DNA from: Bryobacterales bacterium
GTDB lineage: Bacteria; Acidobacteriota; Terriglobia; Bryobacterales; Bryobacteraceae
Assembly: GCA_009697495.1 (NCBI GenBank)
Contig: SHUN01000188.1
Coordinates: 1-6,287 of the forward strand
Direction of reading: 5' to 3'
Length of the DNA stretch: 6,287 nt
The notes beneath the pieces were generated by a model. The model had not been told where the DNA came from, did no database searches, and worked only from the letters and a program-made list of their open reading frames with translations. Of the stretch, positions 1 to 4,331 are shown piece by piece. Position 1 is the first letter of the stretch; every line of letters starts with the position of its first letter. The position numbers were made by a program, and so were the translations under genes.

Positions 1-566
1 GCCCACATAATATCAAACTCCAAACCCACCAGCGCCGGGTCCGTCGACTCCATCAGCACGTCCAGCAAATTCCCTTTGCCCCCCGGCACAGGTTCAAATT
101 CAAACGCGTGGTTGTGATAACAAAGCTGTGTCCCGGCCGCCTTGCACTTCGCTCCGGCTTTGTTCAACGTATCGGCGAGCTTCTTAATCACATCTACACC
201 GCCGCGATCCGCCGGAGCGATATACGGGCAAACCACGTATTGGAACCCTTTCAACTTGGCGTCATCGAGCGCCGCGCTCAGCTTGTCCTGCTCCACCGTA
301 AACAAACGCGTGTCGATATGCAGGCTCACCGGCTTCAGCTTCGACGCCTTCAGCGCGTCCCAAATTTTCGGCAGATTGCCGCGCACGGCTTCCACTTCGC
401 CGTACCCCGCGCCTTGCAGTTGATCGAAAATGACTTTCGGATTCGCGTCGATCACGCTGCGCAGCGTATAAAGCTGAACGCCGATCTTCTTCAGTTTCTT
501 GGCTTGCAGGGCAAGCGAGCCCGCGGCGAGAGAGGCGAACAGTTGGCGTCGATTCACGCTTTCCAT
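1..566 (-). CDS. Sugar phosphate isomerase/epimerase (xylose isomerase-like TIM barrel), 3' end outside window
   Basis: The first 188 codons of a minus-strand gene are present; the C-terminus lies beyond position 1. The N-terminus has a twin-arginine-like stretch (NRRQLF at residues 5-10) and a short Ala/Gly/Leu-rich segment, which suggests Tat export, although the hydrophobic region is short. The barrel then begins with KKIGVQLYTLR (26-36) and continues with GYGEVEAV (54-61), SLHIDTR (81-87) and the family motif CYHNHAFEFEPV (149-160). GLEFDIMW at the edge carries the expected acidic metal-ligand region. This pattern is typical of AP-endonuclease-2-like sugar isomerases/epimerases (PF01261 type), which rearrange or epimerise sugars with a divalent metal; the substrate cannot be told. 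Two ATGs in a row (569 and 566) are both possible starts, and neither has a strong ribosome binding site. An in-frame stop lies about 14 codons upstream, so the N-terminus is not much longer. No partner gene is adjacent. Confidence 0.88.
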   Translation of the reverse strand, partial: MESVNRRQLFASLAAGSLALQAKKLKKIGVQLYTLRSVIDANPKVIFDQLQGAGYGEVEAVRGNLPKIWDALKASKLKPVSLHIDTRLFTVEQDKLSAALDDAKLKGFQYVVCPYIAPADRGGVDVIKKLADTLNKAGAKCKAAGTQLCYHNHAFEFEPVPGGKGNLLDVLMESTDPALVGLEFDIMW

Positions 567-592
567 CATATCCGCATATCCCGGGTTATCGG

Positions 593-799
593 TTAACGCC
601 TTTTGTCACGCCGCCGCCCGATAACGCCGACGCGACTTCCACGCCATTCGCGTAGGGCGGCGATTTCGGCCACCTTCCGCTCCGCCATCTCCGGCAGGAC
701 ATCGGCGAGATATTCCCGCACCGAAATCTCCAATCGCTTGCGCGTCTCCACGACCGAAAGTATCGCCGTCATCTTCGGCCCCGCCTCGACACTACAATG
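593..799 (-). pseudogene. IS66-family transposase, C-terminal remnant
   Basis: Reading minus from about 799 gives a 68-residue stretch that ends at TAA (593-595). It contains SVEAGPKMTAILSVVET, then KRLEISVREYLADVLP, then MAERKVAEIAAL. From memory of the family, this matches the extreme C-terminal domain of IS66 TnpC transposases (GS.EAGP..AAILS.VE...RL...VR.YL..VLP). The catalytic DDE core, the N-terminal part and tnpA/tnpB are all absent, so only a tail survives. The similarity fades near 800, just before the start of the plus-strand nucleotidyltransferase gene. The terminal residues (LREWRGSRV and the basic tail) look drifted from the usual LTP..W ending. A first ATG exists at 772, but a functional small protein is unlikely. 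I could not identify inverted repeat ends. Confidence 0.68.
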
Positions 800-813
800 A
801 AAGAGTACCGCCA

Positions 814-1110
814 GTGAATAAAGAAAACGGAATAGCCAAGCTGCGGGCGCACGAAGCGGAGTTGAAAAGCGCCGGCGTGTTGAGTCTGCGCCTGTTCGGG
901 TCCGTGGCGCGTGACGAGGCCACGCCGGATTCCGATGTGGATCTGATGGCGCGCTTCGACAAGGCGCGCTGCCGGACGTTGTTTGACTACGCGGGCATCG
1001 AGGGGCGGCTGGCCGAACTTCTGAACGTCCATGTCGACCTGGCGCCGGAGGACAGGATGCACGAGCCTGTAAAAGCCCAAGCCGAGCGCGAGGCCGTGCT
1101 TGTCTTTTGA
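814..1110 (+). CDS. mntA: MntA-type minimal nucleotidyltransferase (antitoxin of the HEPN/MNT system)
   Basis: A 98-residue protein of normal length for minimal nucleotidyltransferases. The start is GTG (814-816), with AAAGAG about 8 nt upstream. The active site is intact: FGS (28-30), then exactly ten residues, then DVD (41-43), matching GSX10DXD, with the third acidic residue in VHVDLAP (D75). In characterised systems MntA transfers AMP from ATP to a tyrosine of the HEPN toxin HepT and so neutralises it. The next reading frame, starting with TTG at 1100 inside this gene's end, is hepT, but it is frameshifted and truncated, so this antitoxin appears to be orphaned. A TACAAT hexamer at 793-798 is a possible -10 box, without a convincing -35. 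The gene itself shows no internal stop and no missing catalytic residue. Confidence 0.88.
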   Translation: MNKENGIAKLRAHEAELKSAGVLSLRLFGSVARDEATPDSDVDLMARFDKARCRTLFDYAGIEGRLAELLNVHVDLAPEDRMHEPVKAQAEREAVLVF

Positions 1111-1259
1111 ACGTTTATCCGAATTCCTCGGGCATATCGCCCACGCTGTTCAAGCGATCGAGTCCTTCACAGATGGCATGATTTCGCGCGGACCCGAAAA
1201 CCGTGGCCGCGGTTGAGAGAATGCGGCCCCCCATCAGTGAGGCGGCCAAGCGCATGGGG
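1100..1259 (+). pseudogene. hepT: HepT-like HEPN toxin (DUF86), frameshifted and truncated
   Basis: The likely start is TTG at 1100, overlapping the end of mntA, with GAGG about 6-7 nt upstream. The first frame reads MSFERLSEFLGHIAHAVQAI and then ESFTDGM, a classic HepT first-helix sequence, ending at ATG 1178-1180. The similarity then jumps frame: from 1182 it reads FRADPKTVAAVERM and then RPPISEAAKRMG (to 1259), the next part of the same family (F..D..T..AVER....ISEAAKRLG). The original frame ends at a TGA after ISRGPENRGRG. A short deletion or indel near 1181 therefore broke the gene. Beyond 1259 nothing resembles the C-terminal helices or the RX4-6H RNase motif, so the toxin must be inactive even if the frameshift were suppressed. 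The decayed second half overlaps plus-strand sequence with no recognisable gene. Confidence 0.8.
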
Positions 1260-1426
1260 CCACTGCCGATTTGCCGCCGCTTAAAGCAGCGGTATTGCTG
1301 GCTCTCGCCCGCGAGAAATCGTCAAACCGCAAGGACCGGCGTAAGGCGGAACACGCCGGGTCCGTCAATGCCTTCAGGAGTCGCGGGCAACACGGCCAAT
1401 CGAGCAAGCCCAACCGTGCCGCCGCC
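1260..1426. other. Decayed non-coding stretch between hepT remnant and permease gene
   Basis: No intact gene is visible on either strand. One plus-strand frame from about 1256 reads ATADLPPLKAAVLLALARE followed by KSSN, which faintly recalls the N-terminus of IS66 transposases (ADLP...LKA.VLALA.E). It has no good start and no continuing homology, so I do not call it a gene. The stretch holds the 3' flank of the permease gene and one inverted repeat (1333-1363). Confidence 0.5.
1333..1363. repeat. Inverted repeat, possible weak terminator or decayed element end
   Basis: GGACCGGCGT (1333-1342) and ACGCCGGGTCC (1353-1363) are complementary apart from one bulged G, with a 10-nt loop. It lies about 65 bp past the stop codon of the minus-strand permease, so it could end that transcript. 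Neither side has a T-run, so it is not a typical intrinsic terminator. Confidence 0.35.
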
Positions 1427-2728
1427 CTATCGCGCAGCCGCCGTCGCGTTAACCTTAACCACCGCCGGCCGCAGCCCTGCCTTCGCCAGCGCCGTGTATA
1501 CCGCCAGCCCCACGAAGAAGCTGTACAGCACCGCCGGTTGATACGGGTTCCAAATCCCAACGGCGAATCCCAGCGCCCATGCCACGTAGCCCGCCCAGTT
1601 AATCCCCTGCCGCGGCCCGGACCACTCCTTGCCCGACAGGTAATAATCGGCAACCATCGCTCCGCAAATAGGCCCGAACGAAGCGCCAACAATCACAAAC
1701 ACCTGTACCAAATTCGCAGCCGCTCCCGTAATCGCCAGGATGATCGCCACTGTCACGCCCGCCATCGTTGATGACATGCGAGGCACACCCGGAATCATCG
1801 TCGAAAAACTATTGCCCGCAATGAAGGCGCAGAAGCAAGCCGGCGTAATGGACGCCACCGCGAACAGCAGGAACATCGCCGACGCCAGCAGTCCGCCCTG
1901 CGCGCCGATCACGGCCTCGTACGTGTAGTTCGTAATCGATGGGTCCAACGCCCGCGCGCCCGCCACCGACAGCAATGGCAATCCGCCCGCAATCACGATC
2001 GCCAGCGCAATGCCTGTCAAGCCGCCCATTCGAACGTCCCTTTCGTCGCGGCTATTCATCCCGAAGTCCACGCCCGCCGCGCCGGCCGTCGCAAAAAAGC
2101 CGATCACCGTTGTCAGGATCGTGAGAAACGCCCCCATCGAATCGTCAATCACCGGCTTGTGCAACGACAATCCGCCCATCGTTTTGAAGAAAACGAACAG
2201 GATCATCAACAGCGGTATCACGTTCAAAAACAACGATGCCTTCGCGACGTACTGAATTCCCTTCACGCCGATATAGGCCATGATGTAGCCCCACAGCACG
2301 GCGACAATCGCGAACTCCATCGTGCCCGGTCCCGCCGTCGAGCCAACCGCCTTCAGTATGAAAGTCGTCGACGTGAACGTGCCCACCGCGAACCAGCCCA
2401 ACTGCAGCAGCCCCATCAGCAGTCCCGGCATCAAATATCCGCCCGCGGTGCCGAACGTCGAACTGCCCACCACGTACAACGGCAAGCCTGTCTTCATGCC
2501 CAACATGCCGGGCACGTAATAGAACAGTCCATAGCTCAAAGCGCCCGCCGCCACGAGCGCCAACAGGCAGAGGCCCAGGCCCGCGCGGTCGATCGTGCCT
2601 TGCGCCAGCGTCTGGTAGAAAACAATCCACAGAAACACGCCCGCATAACTGGGCGCGGTGTTCACGAACCACGGTGCGCGGTTCGACGCCGGGTTCGGCG
2701 TTGTCTTTTCGATGTAAGCAGGGAGCAT
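1427..2728 (-). CDS. NCS1-family cytosine/purine-type permease
   Basis: A 433-residue, very hydrophobic integral inner-membrane protein with about 12 predicted membrane segments. The N-terminus reads MLPAYIEKTTPNPASNRAPW, as in cytosine/purine permease-like proteins. The first helix follows (NTAPSYAGVFLWIVF), then a glycine-rich region (YVVGSSTFGTAGGYLMPGLL) and the NCS1-typical LQLGWFAVG. Near the C-terminus are GASFGPICGAMVADYYL and then NWAGYVAWALGF, which match the end of the NCS1 fold. This family imports nucleobases or related compounds by cation symport; cytosine is the best guess, but allantoin, hydantoin or a thiamine precursor are not excluded. I chose ATG 2728 because family-like sequence begins there; ATG 2764 would add 12 residues (starting MLRAWDTIYF) that look unlike the family. 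Neither start has a Shine-Dalgarno sequence. The gene stands alone: a terminator lies just upstream and decayed DNA downstream, with no catabolic partner in view. Confidence 0.88.
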   Translation of the reverse strand: MLPAYIEKTTPNPASNRAPWFVNTAPSYAGVFLWIVFYQTLAQGTIDRAGLGLCLLALVAAGALSYGLFYYVPGMLGMKTGLPLYVVGSSTFGTAGGYLMPGLLMGLLQLGWFAVGTFTSTTFILKAVGSTAGPGTMEFAIVAVLWGYIMAYIGVKGIQYVAKASLFLNVIPLLMILFVFFKTMGGLSLHKPVIDDSMGAFLTILTTVIGFFATAGAAGVDFGMNSRDERDVRMGGLTGIALAIVIAGGLPLLSVAGARALDPSITNYTYEAVIGAQGGLLASAMFLLFAVASITPACFCAFIAGNSFSTMIPGVPRMSSTMAGVTVAIILAITGAAANLVQVFVIVGASFGPICGAMVADYYLSGKEWSGPRQGINWAGYVAWALGFAVGIWNPYQPAVLYSFFVGLAVYTALAKAGLRPAVVKVNATAAAR

Positions 2729-2736
2729 GGCGTTGA

Positions 2737-2742
2737 AGTATA
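2737..2742 (-). promoter_or_regulatory. Candidate -10 box for the permease (possible leaderless transcript)
   Basis: On the minus strand TATACT lies 8 nt before ATG 2728. Transcription would then begin at or within a base or two of the ATG, which fits the lack of a ribosome binding site. No good -35 hexamer is seen (TATGCT at 17-bp spacing), so this is weak. Confidence 0.25.
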
Positions 2743-2780
2743 TCGTGTCCCAGGCGCGAAGCATATAGGCCGTTCGAATA

Positions 2781-2818
2781 AAACAAATCGGCCCCGGTTG
2801 TCCGGGGCCGATTTGTTT
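2781..2818 (-). terminator. Perfect intrinsic terminator of the histone-like gene
   Basis: AAACAAATCGGCCCCGG (2781-2797) and its exact reverse complement (2802-2818) enclose the 4-nt loop TTGT. This is a 17-bp perfect stem with a GC-rich core and A/T ends. On the minus strand the stem is followed by TTTTATT-type sequence, as expected for rho-independent termination. It lies 40 bp past the histone-like gene and 50-90 bp before the permease start, so it separates the two transcription units. Its A/T-flanked symmetry means it may also work on the plus strand. Confidence 0.9.
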
Positions 2819-2836
2819 ACTACTGGCTATTCGCGT

Positions 2837-2850
2837 TCTCCTTTCGGAGA
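2837..2850 (-). other. Small 3'-UTR hairpin with GAAA tetraloop
   Basis: On the minus strand TCTCC-GAAA-GGAGA forms a 5-bp stem closed by a GNRA-type tetraloop. It sits just after the stop of the histone-like gene and before the main terminator. It could protect the mRNA 3' end; no function is demonstrated by sequence alone. Confidence 0.4.
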
Positions 2851-2858
2851 GGGTTAAG

Positions 2859-3068
2859 TTATTTCTTCTTGGCAGCAGCCTTCTTGGCCGGCGCGGCGGC
2901 TTTCTTGGCCGGAGCCACAGCCTTCTTTGCCGGAGCCGCGACCTTCTTGGCCGGAGCGGCAGCCTTCTTTGCCGGAGCCGCGACCTTCTTGGCCGGAGCA
3001 ACAGCTTTCTTTGCCGGGGCAGCAGCCTTCTTAGCCGGAGCTGCCTTTTTGGCGGTAGCGTATTTCAT
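2859..3068 (-). CDS. Histone H1-like Lys/Ala/Pro-repeat DNA-binding protein
   Basis: A 69-residue, strongly basic protein made almost wholly of Ala, Lys, Pro and Val. After a short start (MKYATAKKAAP) there are eight APAKK copies spaced at 7 residues, separated by AA, AV or VA, and the protein ends in AAAKKK. This is the low-complexity tail type seen in bacterial histone H1-like proteins (chlamydial Hc1/Hc2, Bordetella BpH1 and similar), which bind DNA without sequence preference and compact the nucleoid. There is no globular domain, so the protein should be disordered. ATG 3068 is well supported: AGGGAGA lies 8 nt upstream, and a promoter lies about 60 bp upstream. An upstream in-frame extension has no family character. 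With its own promoter and strong terminator it is monocistronic and probably abundant. The exact family is uncertain because the composition alone drives the similarity. Confidence 0.85.
   Translation of the reverse strand: MKYATAKKAAPAKKAAAPAKKAVAPAKKVAAPAKKAAAPAKKVAAPAKKAVAPAKKAAAPAKKAAAKKK
2881..3045 (-). repeat. 21-bp tandem coding repeats (seven full units plus an 18-bp unit)
   Basis: On the plus strand units begin with ttcttggccgga or ttctttgccgga at 2881, 2902, 2923, 2944, 2965, 2986 and 3007, and a shorter one at 3028. Each encodes one APAKK heptad. From 2902 to 3007 the GCC and GCA alanine codons alternate unit by unit, and the units at 2923 and 2965 are identical. This indicates a 42-bp higher-order duplication on top of the 21-bp period. 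Such arrays change length easily by slippage or unequal exchange. Confidence 0.92.
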
Positions 3069-3088
3069 CGAGTGATTCTCCCTAACAT
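3065..3088 (-). other. Possible 7-codon leader ORF overlapping the histone-like start
   Basis: In the 5' leader, ATG at 3088 opens MLGRITR and stops at TGA (3065-3067), sharing ATGA with the histone-like start at 3068. AAGGAGA (3102-3108) lies 13 nt upstream, longer than the usual spacing. The arrangement would allow translational coupling, but the ORF is so short that chance is a real alternative. Confidence 0.3.
3077..3083 (-). promoter_or_regulatory. Ribosome binding site of the histone-like gene
   Basis: AGGGAGA on the minus strand lies 8 nt before ATG 3068, near-ideal spacing; it decides the start. The 5-base element TCTCC upstream (3109-3113 in plus coordinates, minus-strand sense) could pair with its GGAGA core or with the nearer GGAGA at 3102-3106. 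Confidence 0.75.
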
Positions 3089-3128
3089 CAAAAAATCGCG
3101 ATCTCCTTGGAGACCGCAGCGTGTCCCA

Positions 3129-3157
3129 TATATAAATTTGTTTGCGATGCAAGTCAA
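3129..3157 (-). promoter_or_regulatory. Sigma-70-type promoter of the histone-like gene
   Basis: On the minus strand TTGACT (3152-3157) is a 5/6 match to the -35 box. It is followed by a 17-bp A-rich spacer and TATATA (3129-3134) as the -10 box. Transcription would begin near 3121, giving a leader of about 53 nt. This is the best promoter in the window. Confidence 0.7.
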
Positions 3158-3420
3158 GGGAAAAGTGAGCCGTGACATGCGCCAAACCCCGTCTGGTAAA
3201 GGGTCCGAGCGAAAAAAACGAAGATGCGCGAAAATGTTTTATGAGACGCAATGCATTTTGAGCCAATAGACATAGGCCTTCCACGCACGACGAGGAAAAT
3301 TCCGCCGCCGCGCGCGCCGCCATTCGCGCCGTCTTCGTCACTGAAAAAATATTTTGCGCTAGACTCGCATCGGCGCGCGCGGCGCCTCAAACACGCCCTC
3401 TCCGCGCATTGCGAATCCAC
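3158..3420. other. Divergent intergenic region, no gene seen
   Basis: This separates the minus-strand histone-like gene from plus-strand rlpA. It contains A-rich patches (near 3213-3220 and 3344-3355) and GC alternating tracts (near 3303-3320 and 3371-3385). The promoter of rlpA is probably in the AT-rich stretch at 3340-3365, but I find no convincing -35/-10 pair. No RNA gene or repeat family is recognisable. Confidence 0.5.
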
Positions 3421-4158
3421 ATGAAATTTTCTCCCTCTTCTACGAAAATGAACACACGCCGAACGGACCCGGTCGCGACGGAATTCGGGAATCGCGCAAG
3501 CGCGCGAAGTGCCTTTGCAGCTCTCTTTCTCCTCACGCTTCTCTCCGCGTGCGGCTCGCGGAACGCAACCGTTCGCGTGCCCGTCGCTCGCATCGGCGCA
3601 ACCGAAGAAGGCATCGCCAGTTGGTACGGCGAACCCTATCACGGCCGACGCGCCGCCAACGGCGAAATCTTCGACATGGAACAGTTCACCGCCGCTCATC
3701 CATCGCTTCCCTTCGAGACCTGGGTCCGCGTGCGGCTGCTCGCCACGAAGAAAGAAACACAAGTCCGCATCACTGACCGCGGACCCTTCGTCAAAGGACG
3801 CATCATCGATCTCTCTCGCGCCGCCGCTCGCGACATCGATCTCCTTCGCCCCGGCACTGCCAACGTTCGCGTCATCGTAATCGCGCCGCCAAGGTCTTAT
3901 CTCCGCGGCCGTCAGTTCACTGTCCAGGTGAGTTCCGTTCCCGCCAAAGCCCGCGCCGAATCCCTGCAACGCCAACTCGCCCCGAGCCACAAAAACGTCT
4001 CCATCCGTCACCGCGACGCGAACCCAAAGGGCGGGCACGCCGAAGCCTGGCGCGTCCTGGTCGGACGGGAAGATTCTCCCGCCGCCGCCCAGCGCGTCCT
4101 CGAACGCCTGCGCGACAAATTCCCCAATGCCTTCATCGTCCCTTGGAACGTCGAATAA
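3421..4158 (+). CDS. rlpA: RlpA septal lipoprotein, lytic transglycosylase with SPOR domain
   Basis: A 245-residue protein, full length for the family. A basic N-terminus and hydrophobic helix (31-41) lead to the lipobox LSAC (C44), so it is a lipoprotein, probably outer-membrane anchored. The double-psi beta-barrel follows: GIASWYG (64-70), GRRAANGEIFD (75-85), TAAHPSLPF (90-98), VRITDRGPF (115-123) and GRIIDLS (126-132). E82, D85 and H93 keep the spacing of the catalytic residues of Pseudomonas aeruginosa RlpA (E120, D123, H131), so cleavage of peptide-stripped glycan strands is expected. The C-terminal SPOR domain (about 166-243, starting QFTVQVSS) should bind denuded peptidoglycan at the septum. 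Starts at TTG 3409, ATG 3421 and ATG 3448 are possible and none has a clear ribosome binding site; 3421 is a compromise. It stands alone, without the usual mrdAB or dacA neighbours. Confidence 0.9.
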   Translation: MKFSPSSTKMNTRRTDPVATEFGNRASARSAFAALFLLTLLSACGSRNATVRVPVARIGATEEGIASWYGEPYHGRRAANGEIFDMEQFTAAHPSLPFETWVRVRLLATKKETQVRITDRGPFVKGRIIDLSRAAARDIDLLRPGTANVRVIVIAPPRSYLRGRQFTVQVSSVPAKARAESLQRQLAPSHKNVSIRHRDANPKGGHAEAWRVLVGREDSPAAAQRVLERLRDKFPNAFIVPWNVE

Positions 4159-4164
4159 GGGGTA

Positions 4165-4182
4165 TACCCGCAATCGCGGGTA
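4165..4182 (+). terminator. Stem-loop after rlpA
   Basis: TACCCGC (4165-4171) and GCGGGTA (4176-4182) form a perfect 7-bp stem with the loop AATC, starting 6 bp after the rlpA stop codon. No T-run follows, so it may be an RNA-stabilising hairpin or a weak terminator. Confidence 0.45.
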
Positions 4183-4224
4183 GGTATCACCGCGTCAAAT
4201 CCGCACCCACTCTACCCGGCGTAC

Positions 4225-4253
4225 TTCAAAATATTTTCAACTCAGCGTAGATT
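4225..4253 (+). promoter_or_regulatory. Candidate sigma-70 promoter of the activator/receiver operon
   Basis: TTCAAA (4225-4230) and TAGATT (4248-4253) are each 4/6 matches with 17-bp spacing, in the most AT-rich part of this gap. The start would be near 4260, leaving a leader of about 70 nt. I saw no sigma-54 promoter (TGGCAC..TTGCA) here. Confidence 0.35.
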
Positions 4254-4269
4254 AATCTGTGCCGGCACA
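4249..4269. promoter_or_regulatory. Two abutting palindromes, possible operator
   Basis: AGATTAATCT (4249-4258) and TGTGCCGGCACA (4258-4269) are perfect palindromes sharing one base. They cover the proposed -10 box and transcription start of the downstream operon, the usual place for a repressor site. The binding protein is unknown. Confidence 0.4.
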
Positions 4270-4331
4270 CACTACATAACTAAGGCAACTCTGCGCGCAG
4301 TCGCGAAGGTTGACCCAGACGGATACCGATC

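Noticed and set aside
108..596. Plus-strand ORF of 162 codons over the sugar isomerase gene
   Set aside because: The minus strand shows clear TIM-barrel motifs; this frame has no recognisable domain.
797..817. Six-codon upstream ORF (MKEYRQ) overlapping the mntA GTG start
   Set aside because: Its ATG lies inside the likely -10 box and no ribosome binding site precedes it, so it is probably not transcribed.
769..1080. Minus-strand ORF of 103 codons over mntA
   Set aside because: It is antisense to a gene with an intact catalytic motif, has no recognisable domain and no ribosome binding site.
1234..1692. Minus-strand Arg-rich ORF overlapping the permease 3' end
   Set aside because: It overlaps the permease in another frame, has skewed composition and no domain; a high-GC artefact.
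2765..3001. Arg/Pro-rich N-terminal extension of the permease frame
   Set aside because: It reads through the terminator and the histone-like gene in a shifted frame; family-like permease sequence begins only near 2728.
2881..3045. CRISPR-like repeat pattern
   Set aside because: The repeats are directly adjoining 21-bp coding units with no spacers.
2869..3075. Plus-strand ORF encoding a hydrophobic Ala/Phe/Gly repeat protein opposite the histone-like gene
   Set aside because: It is the antisense reading of the 21-bp repeats. The minus strand has the promoter, ribosome binding site and terminator, whereas this frame has none.
3154..4173. Long minus-strand ORF (339 codons) opposite rlpA
   Set aside because: It is a shadow frame from high GC; the plus strand carries lipobox, catalytic and SPOR motifs in order.
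4159..4331. Sigma-54 promoter for autoregulation of the activator
   Set aside because: I looked for TGGCAC-N5-TTGCA-like sequence and found none; the AT-rich sigma-70-like candidate fits better.
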